DNA of 64,000 nucleotides from Kovacikia minuta CCNUW1 (lineage in GTDB: Bacteria; Cyanobacteriota; Cyanobacteriia; Leptolyngbyales; Leptolyngbyaceae). This document shows, one piece after another, positions 1-9,889 of the stretch. Position 1 is the first letter of the stretch, and each line of letters starts with the position of its first letter. Below the pieces are notes generated by a model. The model made no database searches and was not told the origin of the DNA. It saw only the letters and a list, made by a program, of their open reading frames with translations. The stretch is taken from NCBI RefSeq assembly GCF_020091585.1, contig NZ_CP083582.1:434001-498000 (forward strand), given 5' to 3'. A program made the translations under genes and the position numbers.

Positions 1-551
1 AGATGACGCTCAAACATTGCCTCATCAATCTGCTCCGGTTGGATTAACCCCTGCTCAACCTTGGTTGCGATCGCCCGACAGGCTTTCAGGATTTCCTGGC
101 GTCCCCCATAATTTGTGGCGATAGTAAACTGGATGCCCTGATTGTTCTTGGTTGCCGTAACCGATCGCTCAATTTCATCCCTCAAAGAAGTAGGCAATGC
201 GTGTAGATTGCCTACAAACCGAATTTGAACGTTCTCCTGCATCATCTCGCGCAGTTCCTGCCGCAAAACACGCTCGAACAGGGTCATCAAAAATTCCACT
301 TCCTCTGACGGTCTACCCCAATTTTCGGTAGAAAAAGCATACGCAGTCAGTGCTTGAATCCCCCAATCTCGGCAACAGCGAAGTAACTCCTTGAGTACAT
401 CTACTCCCCGTCGGTGCCCCATAATCCTGGGCATTCCTCGACGTTTTGCCCAGCGCCCGTTACCATCCATAATTACGGCAACATGTCTGGGCAATCGCTC
501 TCGTACAAGATCAGCAGGCAACTCTTGCAAAACGGTCGGCTGTACAGTCAT
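1..551 (-). CDS. uppS: Isoprenyl transferase (undecaprenyl diphosphate synthase), 3' end outside window
   Basis: Condenses isopentenyl diphosphate onto an allylic diphosphate to make the long-chain carrier lipid for cell wall and O-antigen synthesis. Translating the reverse strand from the ATG at 549-551 gives an open frame to the window edge. It contains the family hallmarks [13 protein letters not shown] near residue 25, GHRRG, and the segment [12 protein letters not shown], all typical of cis-prenyltransferases (Asp of MDGNG binds Mg-diphosphate). About 180 of the usual 250 residues are present; the C-terminal part lies before base 1. It sits downstream of cdaA and lysA in the same direction, an order I regard as common in cyanobacteria. 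Confident by motif. Confidence 0.93.
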   Translation of the reverse strand, partial: MTVQPTVLQELPADLVRERLPRHVAVIMDGNGRWAKRRGMPRIMGHRRGVDVLKELLRCCRDWGIQALTAYAFSTENWGRPSEEVEFLMTLFERVLRQELREMMQENVQIRFVGNLHALPTSLRDEIERSVTATKNNQGIQFTIATNYGGRQEILKACRAIATKVEQGLIQPEQIDEAMFERH

Positions 552-906
552 TTTTTCTCCCAAAAAGCAGATGATTAACTTCACCTGAAGCAAACTCAAT
601 GCTCCTGCTCCGGGAGAATCAAAGTTCCGGAGGAGTAAGCCATTGATTCAGTAGCCAGGATAGCGAATCTTTTTTAACTCCTTTCAAAGCCAATTAACTC
701 CAGCTTTGTTGATGCCGTCAATGGTTTTACCTTCAGACTTAAGATTCTTTGTCTAAGCTTGATGTTTCCCCAATGAAGGTGATGAACGATTCGGAGACAG
801 GGTGAGGAATAGGGGGTTAGAACCAAAAATTCAGATTCATCATCCGAAATTCGTAATTCATAATTTGCATTTCCTCTTACCCTTAGGCTCTGTTCTAATT
901 TTCGCT
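552..906. other. Intergenic region between cdaA and uppS
   Basis: About 355 bp without a convincing gene. It must hold the uppS leader. Near 825-870 it has an AT-rich stretch built of short 'aattcataatt'-like repeats that resembles the repeat modules found elsewhere in the window. I see no RNA gene or clear terminator. Confidence 0.5.
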
Positions 907-1839
907 CTAATTTTTGCGTTTCCAGGGTCGCAGTAAGCGTGAAATGAGTGCCATTCCTTTTGCCTCGATCTGGCGACCCAGGCTACGGAAATCTGGAGCA
1001 ACAGGTTCACGATCGACGGTTTGGGAAAACCGTGCTTCCAATAGTTCCTTGAGCTTACTGCTTGTCAGGGGACGATTTAGCATTCCCCGTTCCGCAAGTG
1101 AAATTGATCCGGTTTCTTCCGAAACCACTACACAAATACAATTCTCAACCCGTTCGGTAATTCCCATCGCTGCCCGGTGTCGGGTGCCGAGTTGTCGTGA
1201 TGCAGTCCGTTCAGACAGCGGCAAAATCACACCAGCCGCAATTACACGCCCATCGCGAATTAAAACAGCACCATCATGCAGGAGTGTGGATGTCTGAAAA
1301 ATCGTCTGGAGAAGTTCTTTGGATACTTCTGCATTCAATCTTACACCTGGGACTGAAAAATCCCGTTCATCAATTGGGGTACCCGTTTCCAGGATGAGGA
1401 GGGCACCGGTTCGGTTTTGAGACAATTCCTTCACTGCATCGACGATTTCATCCGTGACACTACCAGATTTGAGTGTTGTTCTGCGAGAGGATTGGAAGAG
1501 CTGAAGGATTTCGCCCCGCCCCAACTGTTCTAAAAACCGACGAAACTCTGACTGCAAAATAAACGCCATGGCGACAGCAGAGCCAATCACCAAATTATTT
1601 AGAACAAAACTCAGCAGAGTTAGCTCTAACCGTCTACTCAGCGCTGCCGCAAGCATGAGAATAATGAACCCTCGAACCATCCACAGGGTTCTCCGCTCAC
1701 CAATGATGACCAGCATCATATAGGTGACAGCCAGGACCAAACCAATATCAACCAGAGATCTCAGGTTACTAATGACCAAAAGTAACAGGGACTGCATCCA
1801 GCCGGGGTCTGTCAGCCATTGCTTCCATAGATATCCCAT
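907..1839 (-). CDS. cdaA: Diadenylate cyclase, CdaA type
   Basis: Makes the second messenger c-di-AMP from two ATP at the membrane. The 310-residue product has three hydrophobic N-terminal segments (about residues 18-90) followed by a DisA_N catalytic domain with both signature motifs: HDGA at 188-191 and GTRHRAA at 218-224. This is the membrane-anchored CdaA architecture. The C-terminal tail of about 60 residues past the catalytic domain is somewhat longer than in Firmicute CdaA. It lies between lysA (122 bp upstream) and uppS, all minus strand. c-di-AMP is associated with osmotic and cell-wall control, which fits the uppS neighbour. Start chosen at the first ATG, directly before the hydrophobic region. 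Confidence 0.93.
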   Translation of the reverse strand: MGYLWKQWLTDPGWMQSLLLLVISNLRSLVDIGLVLAVTYMMLVIIGERRTLWMVRGFIILMLAAALSRRLELTLLSFVLNNLVIGSAVAMAFILQSEFRRFLEQLGRGEILQLFQSSRRTTLKSGSVTDEIVDAVKELSQNRTGALLILETGTPIDERDFSVPGVRLNAEVSKELLQTIFQTSTLLHDGAVLIRDGRVIAAGVILPLSERTASRQLGTRHRAAMGITERVENCICVVVSEETGSISLAERGMLNRPLTSSKLKELLEARFSQTVDREPVAPDFRSLGRQIEAKGMALISRLLRPWKRKN

Positions 1840-1867
1840 TGATCTGGACTAACCCTGCCTCTACAAA

Positions 1868-1960
1868 ATTTTGAATTTTAAGTTTTAAGTTTTAAGTTTT
1901 AAGTTACAAGATAGGTTTATTCAAAACTCATCATTCAAAACTCATCATTCAAAACTCAAA
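1868..1960. repeat. Low-complexity AT repeat upstream of cdaA
   Basis: Tandem 'aagttttaagtttt' followed by three copies of 'caaaactcatcatt'. It is the same AT-rich module seen in many other gaps of this window (for example 35.06-35.16 kb and 56.0-56.1 kb). Confidence 0.85.
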
Positions 1961-1961
1961 A

Positions 1962-3470
1962 CTATTTCAGCCGTTCTGGCAAGCGATCCTGGCGCATCAA
2001 ATCCTGGTAGGTTTCTCGTTGCAAAATTAGATTAGCTTCTCCATCCTTGACTAGCACCGCTGCCGGGCGGGGTATGCGGTTGTAGTTTGAGGACATACTG
2101 TAATTGTATGCTCCGGTCGCCATGACAACGAGAACATCTCCGGGTTGGGTTGCGGGTAAGTGAGCATCTTTAATCAAGATGTCGCCAGACTCACAATGCT
2201 TTCCGGCAATTGTAACTGCTTCGGTCATTGGTGTGGACATTCGATTTGCCAACACAGCCCGATAGAGGGATTGGTAAGTAATTGGACGGGGATTGTCAGA
2301 CATGCCGCCATCAACGGTGACGTAGGTGCGAATATCTGGAACTGTTTTACTACTGCCAATGGTATAAGCTGTAATGCAGGCGGGTCCGATGAGCGATCGC
2401 CCTGGTTCACAAAGAAGTTTGGGGAAAGTAATTTTTTGCGCTTCGCAGGCAGTGGCGATCGCTTCTGAAACAACCTTTGCCCACTCCTTAATACTGGGTG
2501 GATCGTCTGCTTCGGTATAGCGAATGCCCAACCCCCCGCCGATATTGATCTCTTTGACGGGAAGCCCATAATGGGCAGCCTTACTAAACCACTGTGCTAT
2601 CACGCCTCCCAAATCATTGTGAGGTTGCAGTTCGAAGATTTGGGAGCCGATATGGGCGTGCAAACCGATACACAATAATCGAGGCTGCTGACTAATAAAA
2701 GCAAACACCTCGTCGAGTTGGTTCGGATCAAAGCCGAACTTGCTATCCAAATGTCCAGTACGGATGTATTCATGGGTATGGCATTCGATACCTGGGGTGA
2801 GGCGGATCAGAATGGGAATGGGGTGTGGGGTGTGGGGTGTGGGGTGTGAGGGAGAGTTTTGAATTGAGGAATTCTCCGTGTCTCCGTGTCCCTGTGTCCC
2901 CCTGTCTTGCCCGCCTTCTGCCTCCTGCCCTCTGCCTTCTGCCTTCTGACTCAAATCCACCAGAGTTTTCAACTCATGCCAGTTATCAACAACAATATTG
3001 CAGCCCGCTTCGATCGCAAACTGAAGTTCCTCACGGGATTTGTTATTGCCGTGAAAGTAGAGTTGATCAGGGTTGACTCCGGCTTGCAGGGCAGTGTAGA
3101 GTTCACCACCGGAAACAATGTCTAAGCCCAAACCTTCGCTTGTGGCGATCGCGCAAACTGCCAGACAGCTCCAGGCTTTAGAGGCATAAAGTACCTGTGA
3201 TTCACCCGGATAGTAATGAACAAAAGCTTCTCGATATTGACGACACGCAGTTCGCAGGGTCTCCTCATCTAAAATATAGAGAGGTGAACCAAATTTCTGG
3301 ACTAAATCAACGACATCACATCCACCAATTTCCAGATGGTTCTTACCATTCGATCGTGCTGTTAAAGGTAGAAGCTGCTGGTTGGGTGATTGGGTTTCGC
3401 CAATATTGGTCGTTGGGGGCAAATACTGCTGACCCGAATTCTGGATGTCCGTCGTGTGAGTCAATACCAT
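1962..3470 (-). CDS. lysA: Diaminopimelate decarboxylase with an in-frame low-complexity insert
   Basis: Last step of lysine synthesis: meso-diaminopimelate to L-lysine, PLP-dependent. The PLP lysine is K98 in LYASKAW; HIGSQI, the Gly-rich GGGLG loop, CEPGR and CESGD follow in family order in an alanine-racemase-like barrel plus beta domain. At 502 residues it is longer than usual. The excess is an N-terminal tail of about 45 residues and a block at residues 176-219 (KAEGRGQEAEGG, then GTQGHGDTENSS, then HPTPHTPHP) that has no counterpart in the family and is encoded by repeat DNA found in intergenic regions here. It falls just before the strand IPILIRLTPG. The frame stays open, so the enzyme may tolerate it. 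Confidence 0.94.
   Translation of the reverse strand: MVLTHTTDIQNSGQQYLPPTTNIGETQSPNQQLLPLTARSNGKNHLEIGGCDVVDLVQKFGSPLYILDEETLRTACRQYREAFVHYYPGESQVLYASKAWSCLAVCAIATSEGLGLDIVSGGELYTALQAGVNPDQLYFHGNNKSREELQFAIEAGCNIVVDNWHELKTLVDLSQKAEGRGQEAEGGQDRGTQGHGDTENSSIQNSPSHPTPHTPHPIPILIRLTPGIECHTHEYIRTGHLDSKFGFDPNQLDEVFAFISQQPRLLCIGLHAHIGSQIFELQPHNDLGGVIAQWFSKAAHYGLPVKEINIGGGLGIRYTEADDPPSIKEWAKVVSEAIATACEAQKITFPKLLCEPGRSLIGPACITAYTIGSSKTVPDIRTYVTVDGGMSDNPRPITYQSLYRAVLANRMSTPMTEAVTIAGKHCESGDILIKDAHLPATQPGDVLVVMATGAYNYSMSSNYNRIPRPAAVLVKDGEANLILQRETYQDLMRQDRLPERLK
2811..2958 (-). repeat. Modular low-complexity insert inside lysA
   Basis: On the minus strand it runs: 'cagaaggcagaggg' type units, then a 'ggggacacagggacacgg' type unit, then 'aattcaaaact', then 'cacaccccacacccc' units. 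The order matches the inserts in rimI and the SPINDLY-like gene. It is in frame with lysA. Confidence 0.85.
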
Positions 3471-3563
3471 CGTGTAATCCTTGTCCTCAGTTAGGTGCGG
3501 GCGCGGTCCCTCTACCAGTTTACAATTGAGGGTTGTTCATTCCGAGAAAATCTTGAACCTTTT

Positions 3564-4310
3564 GTGACTTTTCTCGAACTTCAAACCCTGACGCCCGATC
3601 TTTTGCCCGCCGCCCTGGAACTCGACCAGCGCTGCTTTGGTGGGCTATGGACCCTGGATGGCTATCGGCGAGAGCTGGAGAGCCCCAATAGTGAATTGCT
3701 GGTTCTGCAAAAGGCAGAAACCAGAAGACAGCGGGCACAAGGCGCGAGGCAGGCGTCAGAAGGAGGGAAAGCCCCAGGGACCCAGGGACGCGGAGATACA
3801 GAAAATTCCTCACTTCAACATTCAAAATCCTCCTCAACCGTCAGTCCTCAATTCTCAGAACCCATTCAACACTCAAAACTTAAAACTCAGTCTCCCTCAT
3901 CCCCTCACCCGACACCCTTTTTAGTTGCTCTTGGCTGTTACTGGGCAATTCTGGAAGAAGCCCATATCACCATTCTGGCTGTTGATCCGAATTACCAGCG
4001 TCAGGGAGTGGGGCAAGCCTTACTCTATGCTCTATTGCGCTCCGCCCAAGGGCGCGGGTTGGAAAGAGCAACCCTAGAAGTCAGAATTTCTAATCAATCA
4101 GCGCTTTCCCTATATGAAAAATTTGGGTTTCGAGAAGCGGGACGCAGAAAACGTTACTACCAGGATACGGGAGAAGATGCACTGGTATTGTGGCGAGGTG
4201 GGCTGCAATCCCCTGAATTTTCAGAGCTTTTGTACGATTGGCAGCCACGCATCAGGAATCGCCTTCAGGGTTCTGGATGGCAATTTTTCCCTGAGCAGGA
4301 TGACTCCTGA
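3564..4310 (+). CDS. rimI: Ribosomal protein S18-alanine N-acetyltransferase-like GNAT, with in-frame insert
   Basis: GNAT acetyltransferase; the RimI family acetylates the N-terminus of ribosomal protein S18. The GNAT core is present: TPDLLPAALELDQRCFGG at the start, then the acetyl-CoA motif ILAVDPNYQRQGVGQALL, and NQSALSLYEKFGFREAGRRKRYY, a RimI hallmark. A block of about 70 residues (ETRRQRAQGARQ to the SPHPTP stretch) splits the domain between LELLVLQ-like strand 2 and the strand FLVALGCYW; it is low complexity and encoded by the window's repeat modules. Start taken at GTG 3564, because residues before it do not resemble the family; an ATG-like start at 3495 is possible. Divergent from lysA. 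Confidence 0.82.
   Translation: MTFLELQTLTPDLLPAALELDQRCFGGLWTLDGYRRELESPNSELLVLQKAETRRQRAQGARQASEGGKAPGTQGRGDTENSSLQHSKSSSTVSPQFSEPIQHSKLKTQSPSSPHPTPFLVALGCYWAILEEAHITILAVDPNYQRQGVGQALLYALLRSAQGRGLERATLEVRISNQSALSLYEKFGFREAGRRKRYYQDTGEDALVLWRGGLQSPEFSELLYDWQPRIRNRLQGSGWQFFPEQDDS
3706..3922 (+). repeat. Modular low-complexity insert inside rimI
   Basis: Contains 'aggcagaaaccagaag', 'cccagggacgcggaga', 'attcaaaatcc', 'ctcaaaacttaaaactc' and 'ccctcacccgacacc' units in the same order as the lysA insert. Length keeps the reading frame. Confidence 0.8.
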
Positions 4311-4530
4311 GTCAGCAAAACTTACTTGACTTCCCCATCTTTTCCGTTAAAAATCTCCCTTCGGGGTACTTGTTCCAGCAGAAACCGCAAAAATTCAGGA
4401 CGCATGAGTGCCGTGAACCTAAGCGTGCAGTCCTTTTCACCCCTATCACCTCCTCCTTACCACCTACTGCTTAACCATCAGCCCTCCGGACTTGCAGGTT
4501 CGGAGATCACGAATCGTGCCTGCTGAGACA

Positions 4531-4558
4531 TTGAACAGCCGGATAAATTCGCTATGCT
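4531..4558 (+). promoter_or_regulatory. Candidate sigma70-type promoter of clpC
   Basis: TTGAAC at 4531-4536 and TATGCT at 4553-4558 with a 16-bp spacer, 44 bp before the clpC ATG. Pattern match only. Confidence 0.4.
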
Positions 4559-4601
4559 AAAATCAGCATTACCGGCACGCAGCAGGTTACAGAAACACAC
4601 C

Positions 4602-7073
4602 ATGTTTGAACGCTTCACAGAAAAAGCCATCAAGGTGATCATGCTTGCCCAGGAGGAAGCACGCCGCCTGGGTCATAATTTCGTGGGTACAGAACAGATC
4701 CTCCTGGGTCTAATTGGAGAAGGGACCGGCGTCGCCGCCAAAGTGCTGAAATCAATGGGAGTCAACTTAAAGGACGCCCGGATTGAGGTAGAAAAAATTA
4801 TTGGTCGAGGCTCAGGCTTTGTCGCAGTTGAGATTCCGTTTACTCCCCGTGCTAAGCGAGTTCTGGAACTCTCTCTAGAAGAAGCTCGCCAGCTAGGACA
4901 TAACTATATTGGGACTGAACACTTGCTCTTGGGCTTGATTCGAGAGGGCGAGGGTGTTGCTGCCAGAGTTCTAGAAAACCTGGGTGTGGATTTGTCAAAG
5001 GTTCGAACTCAGGTTATTCGAATGCTGGGTGAAACAGCAGAAGTTACCTCTGGTGGAGGTCAAGGGCGGACTAAAACGCCAACCTTGGATGAGTTTGGTT
5101 CTAACCTGACTCAAATGGCAGCAGAAGGTAAGCTTGACCCTGTGGTCGGTCGGCAGAAGGAAATTGAGCGGGTAATTCAAATCCTGGGTCGTCGCACCAA
5201 AAATAATCCAGTGCTGATTGGGGAGCCTGGTGTGGGTAAAACTGCGATCGCTGAAGGATTGGCTCAGCGCATTGCCAATGATGACGTGCCTGACATTTTA
5301 GAAGATAAGCGAGTTGTCACGTTGGATATTGGTTTGCTAGTGGCAGGCACCAAGTACCGGGGTGAATTTGAAGAACGCCTGAAGAAAATCATGGATGAAA
5401 TCCGCTCTGCCGGAAACGTCATCCTGGTGATTGATGAAGTTCACACCTTAATTGGAGCAGGGGCAGCTGAAGGTGCGATTGATGCTGCCAATATCCTTAA
5501 GCCCGCCTTAGCCCGGGGTGAGCTTCAATGTATTGGTGCAACTACGTTAGACGAATATCGTAAGCACATTGAACGGGATGCAGCCCTGGAACGCCGTTTC
5601 CAACCTGTGATGGTCGGTGAGCCATCCGTTGACGAAACAATCGAAATCCTGCGGGGTCTGCGCGAGCGCTACGAACAACATCACAAGCTCAAGATCTCCG
5701 ATCTGGCGCTGGAAGCTGCCGCCAAGCTCTCTGATCGCTATATCTCGGATCGCTTTTTGCCTGACAAGGCGATTGACCTGATTGACGAAGCAGGCTCCCG
5801 TGTGCGGTTGATTAATTCTCAGTTGCCACCTGCTGCCAAAGAGTTGGACAAGGAATTGCGTCAAGTTCTGAAAGAGAAGGATGATGCGGTTCGTTCCCAA
5901 AACTTTGACCGGGCAGGGGCACTGCGCGATCGGGAAATGGAAATCAAGGCAGAAATTCGGGCGATCGCTCAGAGCAAGAAAAACGAGTCTACGGGCGAAG
6001 ATGCATCCCCCATCGTAGATGAGGAAGACATCGCCCAAATCGTTGCTTCCTGGACGGGAGTTCCGGTTAATAAACTCACGGAATCCGAGTCCGAGAAGCT
6101 GCTACACATGGAAGATACCTTGCACCAACGGTTGATTGGTCAGGAAGAAGCCGTCAAAGCAGTCTCTCGCGCAATTCGGCGTGCCCGTGTTGGCTTGAAG
6201 AATCCCAACCGTCCGATCGCCAGCTTTATCTTCTCCGGTCCCACTGGGGTTGGTAAGACGGAACTAACCAAGGCGTTGGCAGCTTACTTCTTCGGTTCTG
6301 AAGATGCCATGATCCGACTGGATATGTCGGAATATATGGAGCGCCATACCGTTTCCAAGCTGATCGGGTCACCTCCGGGTTATGTTGGCTACAACGAGGG
6401 AGGTCAGTTAACTGAAGCCGTTCGTCGTCGCCCTTACACAGTGGTTCTGTTCGACGAAATTGAAAAGGCACACCCCGATGTCTTCAATATGTTGCTGCAA
6501 ATTCTGGAGGATGGTCGTTTGACCGATGCCAAGGGTCGCACGGTGGACTTCAAAAACACCCTGTTGATCATGACCTCTAACATCGGTTCTAAGGTGATCG
6601 AAAAAGGTGGTGGTGGCTTAGGTTTCGAGTTCTCTACAGCGGATGCTGCGGAGTCTCAATATAACCGCATTCGTTCCCTTGTTAACGAAGAACTGAAGCA
6701 GTACTTCCGCCCTGAATTCCTCAACCGTTTAGACGAAATCATCGTCTTCCGTCAACTTTCGAAGGACGAGGTGAAGGAAATTGCCGACATCATGCTGAAC
6801 GAAGTCTTTGGACGCCTGCGCGACCAGGGCATTACCCTGGAGGTGACTGAGCGCTTCAAGGATCGTTTAGTCGAAGAAGGCTACAACCCTGCCTACGGTG
6901 CCCGTCCGCTGCGGCGTGCCATCATGCGCTTGTTGGAAGACTCTTTAGCAGAGGAGATCCTCTCTGGACGCATCAAGGATGGCGATATTGCCGTTGTTGA
7001 TGTGGATACGGAAGGTCAGGTGAAGGTTCTTCCTGGTGAAAAACGGGAATTGCTGCCGCAAGCAGCTGAGTAG
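4602..7073 (+). CDS. clpC: ATP-dependent Clp protease ATP-binding subunit ClpC
   Basis: Hsp100 unfoldase that feeds substrates to ClpP; essential in cyanobacteria and kin to chloroplast ClpC. The 823-residue product has two N-terminal Clp_N repeats (each with GHN(F/Y)(V/I)GTEH/Q), AAA domain 1 with Walker A GEPGVGKT, a UVR middle segment around [22 protein letters not shown] domain 2 with GPTGVGKT, and the [20 protein letters not shown] pore region. Start placed at the ATG at 4602 because [12 protein letters not shown] is the invariant ClpC N-terminus; the ATG at 4554 would add 16 unrelated residues. Followed by a strong terminator, so probably monocistronic. Confidence 0.98.
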   Translation: MFERFTEKAIKVIMLAQEEARRLGHNFVGTEQILLGLIGEGTGVAAKVLKSMGVNLKDARIEVEKIIGRGSGFVAVEIPFTPRAKRVLELSLEEARQLGHNYIGTEHLLLGLIREGEGVAARVLENLGVDLSKVRTQVIRMLGETAEVTSGGGQGRTKTPTLDEFGSNLTQMAAEGKLDPVVGRQKEIERVIQILGRRTKNNPVLIGEPGVGKTAIAEGLAQRIANDDVPDILEDKRVVTLDIGLLVAGTKYRGEFEERLKKIMDEIRSAGNVILVIDEVHTLIGAGAAEGAIDAANILKPALARGELQCIGATTLDEYRKHIERDAALERRFQPVMVGEPSVDETIEILRGLRERYEQHHKLKISDLALEAAAKLSDRYISDRFLPDKAIDLIDEAGSRVRLINSQLPPAAKELDKELRQVLKEKDDAVRSQNFDRAGALRDREMEIKAEIRAIAQSKKNESTGEDASPIVDEEDIAQIVASWTGVPVNKLTESESEKLLHMEDTLHQRLIGQEEAVKAVSRAIRRARVGLKNPNRPIASFIFSGPTGVGKTELTKALAAYFFGSEDAMIRLDMSEYMERHTVSKLIGSPPGYVGYNEGGQLTEAVRRRPYTVVLFDEIEKAHPDVFNMLLQILEDGRLTDAKGRTVDFKNTLLIMTSNIGSKVIEKGGGGLGFEFSTADAAESQYNRIRSLVNEELKQYFRPEFLNRLDEIIVFRQLSKDEVKEIADIMLNEVFGRLRDQGITLEVTERFKDRLVEEGYNPAYGARPLRRAIMRLLEDSLAEEILSGRIKDGDIAVVDVDTEGQVKVLPGEKRELLPQAAE

Positions 7074-7096
7074 CTCCGAAGCTCTTAACTTTCAAA

Positions 7097-7129
7097 GCGG
7101 CAGAGGGAAATTTCCCTCTGCCGTTTTTG
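7097..7129 (+). terminator. Intrinsic terminator of clpC
   Basis: Perfect inverted repeat cggcagaggg/ccctctgccg (7098-7123) with an aaattt core, followed at once by a run of five T, 24 bp after the clpC stop. Confidence 0.93.
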
Positions 7130-7157
7130 TTAATCCAGGTCTTCTTGTACAGGTGTG

Positions 7158-7601
7158 ATGATGCCTAAGAACAAAAAGGAAAAACTTTTTGGCAAACAAC
7201 CTCCCCGCCACAACTTTTTCCTCAATCCGTACACTGATGCCCGGTTCACCAGTTGCCCCAGGTGCAATGCCAAAACGAAACAGCGCAAGCTTCCCCTGTT
7301 TATTTTCGTTTCGCCAGTAGTTCCGATCATCCTCAACAAAACCTGCCGCTATTGTCCTGCCTGTGATCTACTGATTGCTCATAAAAATCAACTCGATGAA
7401 TTGTTAGCCACTGTGTTTACCCAAATGCGGCAGCCAGCAATGATTGGCAATGACTATTTTGTAGTTGGTACGGTCGATCGCGCTACCTGGAGGGAAGGAA
7501 AAAGTGTTAAACACATTGATGAGATACGGGCGATCGTCCATGATTTCAAAAAAACATTGGATTTTGAGCCCCAGCGCTATGAATGGGTCAAGGAACCGTA
7601 A
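7158..7601 (+). CDS. Conserved hypothetical protein with a two-CxxC zinc-ribbon-like module
   Basis: A 147-residue protein of unknown role. Residues about 35-75 hold CPRC and CPAC pairs around a hydrophobic turn (LPLFIFVSPVVPIIL), as in small zinc ribbons. The C-terminal half (DYFVVGTVDRATWREG, then HDFKKTLDFEPQRYEW) looks folded but I cannot place it. ATG at 7158 and ATG at 7161 are both possible starts; 'aggtg' just upstream may be the ribosome site. It sits between clpC and lpxD, same strand. Confidence 0.75.
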   Translation: MMPKNKKEKLFGKQPPRHNFFLNPYTDARFTSCPRCNAKTKQRKLPLFIFVSPVVPIILNKTCRYCPACDLLIAHKNQLDELLATVFTQMRQPAMIGNDYFVVGTVDRATWREGKSVKHIDEIRAIVHDFKKTLDFEPQRYEWVKEP

Positions 7602-7716
7602 CAACGAATTTTGGAACGGATAAAGCGGGTAGAGGCTGGGTAGAGTAGGGGATTATCTCTTCATCAAGCAACCGTGTTACTGTATCTCGATGTCATATAA
7701 CTCATGATGTTGTCAG

Positions 7717-8766
7717 ATGAAATTTAGCCAACTGGTAGAGAAATTAAACACGATCAATCATCACCCTCTCAAAACCTACTCCAGTCAGGATTTAGAGATC
7801 ACCGGCATAGCAGCTTTAAATGAGGCGATCTCTGGGACTCTGAGCTACATTGAGGGAGCGAAATTTGCGTCCCAGGTGAAGACGACTAGAGCCAGTGCAC
7901 TGATTTTGCCAAAAGATGAAGCACTCCAAGCGGAAGCCGTGGAACAAGGCATCGCCTGGATTGAAGCTACCGATCCTCGGTTGGCATTTGCGCAGGCGCT
8001 CTCCCTGTTCTACCAACCTTTCAAACCCTCCCCAGGAATCCACTCAACGGCTGTGATTGATCCATCCGCACAGATTGGGCAGAACGTTGCGATCGGGGCC
8101 TATACGGTCATTCAGGCAGGCGTTACGATTGGGGATCAGGTCTTGATTCATCCCAATGTAGTGGTGTACCCAGCAGCGCAGATAGGGGATCGAACCATCC
8201 TGCATGCCAGTTGTGTTATCCATGAACGTGCCCGCATCGGTTCTGATTGTGTGATTCAGGCTGGCGCAGTCATTGGCTCTGAGGGGTTTGGCTTTGTTCC
8301 AACAGCAGAAGGTTGGTACAAGATGGAGCAGTCTGGCTACGTGGTTTTGGAAGATGGGGTTGAGGTGGGCAGCAACTCGACGATCGACCGTCCGGCTGTT
8401 GGAGAAACCCGCATTGCCCGTAATACCAAATTGGACAATTTAGTGCATATCGGGCATGGTTGCCAGGTTGGGCAAAACAGCGCGATGGCTGCTCAGGTGG
8501 GCTTAGCAGGGGGCGTTAAGATTGGTAATCGAGTCATGCTGGGCGGACAGGTGGGCGTCGCGAACCAGGCAAAAGTTGGCGATGGTGCTCAGATCGGTGC
8601 CCAGGCGGGGGTTCTAAGCCATGTGAAACCAGGAGATGTTGTAATTGGCACACCTGCCATGCCGCTCAAGACTTTTTTGAAAGTCTCTGCCCTAATTCCC
8701 CGTTTACCCGAACTGCACAGGGCATGGAAAGAGGTACAAAAACGCTTGAAAGAGCGACCAGATTAG
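7717..8766 (+). CDS. lpxD: UDP-3-O-acylglucosamine N-acyltransferase
   Basis: Third step of lipid A synthesis, adding an acyl chain to UDP-3-O-acylglucosamine. The 349-residue length is typical. An N-terminal uridine-binding domain (to about residue 100) is followed by a left-handed beta helix of hexapeptide repeats (IGQNVAIGAYTVI and similar), with the LVHIGHGCQVG segment supplying the catalytic-region histidine and EGFGFVP matching the family. It overlaps the convergent SDR gene by 4 bp at the stop codons. The presence of lpxD indicates a lipid-A-type outer membrane. Confidence 0.95.
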   Translation: MKFSQLVEKLNTINHHPLKTYSSQDLEITGIAALNEAISGTLSYIEGAKFASQVKTTRASALILPKDEALQAEAVEQGIAWIEATDPRLAFAQALSLFYQPFKPSPGIHSTAVIDPSAQIGQNVAIGAYTVIQAGVTIGDQVLIHPNVVVYPAAQIGDRTILHASCVIHERARIGSDCVIQAGAVIGSEGFGFVPTAEGWYKMEQSGYVVLEDGVEVGSNSTIDRPAVGETRIARNTKLDNLVHIGHGCQVGQNSAMAAQVGLAGGVKIGNRVMLGGQVGVANQAKVGDGAQIGAQAGVLSHVKPGDVVIGTPAMPLKTFLKVSALIPRLPELHRAWKEVQKRLKERPD

Positions 8767-9722
8767 CGCTTACGACCAACACCGCTGATTTTTAGGACAT
8801 CGGTGAATGTAGCGCAGTAGATGGGCAACCCAAAAGTGGCAGGAGTGACCACCCGTTGGTGAGTGAAGTGGCGATAACCCATCGAAAATCGATCCCAGGG
8901 TGCCATTCTGATCCGAAACAGTTTAATGAAAATATCTGCCAGTTTGGGGGTCAACGGAATTCGAAAGTAAATCCTTTTGTTTAAATAGGTGCAAGATTCT
9001 TCGATCGCCTGATTGACCGTTGTACGCTGATTTCCCAGAACCAACTCACGAGACTCACCTTCGGCTGGTGGATGGTCGATGAGATAACGAACGATTTGAG
9101 CAATATCTTTTCCATGAATAAAATGAAAACTGCCATCCACCTGAAAAAAGCGCAGTAGACCAAGCTGCCGTTCAATTTGAGGAATTCCTGAAGAGGCGTG
9201 AGATTGGGGTTTATTGCTATCCCCTCCCAGCAGGAGCGTGGGAAATAGCGTCGTAATTCGAGGCGCAATCGCTAGTTTAGCGAGCTGCCGAAAACACATG
9301 TACTTGGAGCGTATATAGTCTGTACCAATTTCTCCCGCTTCTTTCAGCAGGCAATTATTGCGATCGAGAATACTGGCAGTAGAAAAATAAATGACCTGTT
9401 GACATTTTTCTAAATCAAGCAGGTTGATCAAATCAATCGTCTTAACAACATTAACGTCATAGACTTCTGCTGGTCCGCCCCAAGAAGTCGCGATCAAAAT
9501 AACGCTGTCCATCGTTTTCAACAGACTACTGAAGCGCTCAATCTCGCGGATGTCTCCTTGCAGAATTGTGATTCCAGGACGTGCTTTGTAGTCAACTTTC
9601 AGTTTGTCTGGATTCCTAAGCAGCAGGTACAACTCGTGGTTTGTTTCCTGAATCAAGGCTTCGACCACATAGTGACCAATACAGCCACTCGCGCCAGTCA
9701 CAAAAATCCGCTTGGATGTCAT
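8763..9722 (-). CDS. NAD(P)-dependent epimerase/dehydratase (extended SDR)
   Basis: A 319-residue extended short-chain dehydrogenase. The N-terminus FVTGASGCIGHYVVEAL is the TGxxGxxG Rossmann motif. The YxxxK catalytic pair is plausible at TDYIRSKY (Tyr-x-x-x-Lys), with the preceding serine in FSTAS. Substrate cannot be told; it resembles nucleotide-sugar epimerases or related atypical SDRs. The C-terminus overlaps lpxD by 4 bp tail to tail. No operon partner upstream: hemE lies 168 bp further and has its own repeat-filled spacer. Confidence 0.85.
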   Translation of the reverse strand: MTSKRIFVTGASGCIGHYVVEALIQETNHELYLLLRNPDKLKVDYKARPGITILQGDIREIERFSSLLKTMDSVILIATSWGGPAEVYDVNVVKTIDLINLLDLEKCQQVIYFSTASILDRNNCLLKEAGEIGTDYIRSKYMCFRQLAKLAIAPRITTLFPTLLLGGDSNKPQSHASSGIPQIERQLGLLRFFQVDGSFHFIHGKDIAQIVRYLIDHPPAEGESRELVLGNQRTTVNQAIEESCTYLNKRIYFRIPLTPKLADIFIKLFRIRMAPWDRFSMGYRHFTHQRVVTPATFGLPIYCATFTDVLKISGVGRKR

Positions 9723-9728
9723 CGGGTG

Positions 9729-9765
9729 TTTAAGTAGGTTTCAGGTTTCAGGTTTCAGGTTTCAG
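9729..9765. repeat. Tandem 'aggtttc' heptamer run
   Basis: Four copies of a 7-bp unit (ttcaggt) just upstream of the SDR start. Heptanucleotide tandem repeats (STRRs) are a known feature of cyanobacterial genomes. Confidence 0.8.
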
Positions 9766-9889
9766 GGGATCAGAGTCAAAGATCAGGTCTGAATTCATTA
9801 GATTACCGCTAAAACATTGATATGCGACTTCTAATCTTCATGCACCTGACTCTTTTGACACTGAACACCTGACACCTGGTACCTACCCT

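Noticed and set aside
5547-6038. 163-codon frame opposite clpC
   Set aside because: Lies fully antisense to a clear ClpC coding region; a shadow frame.
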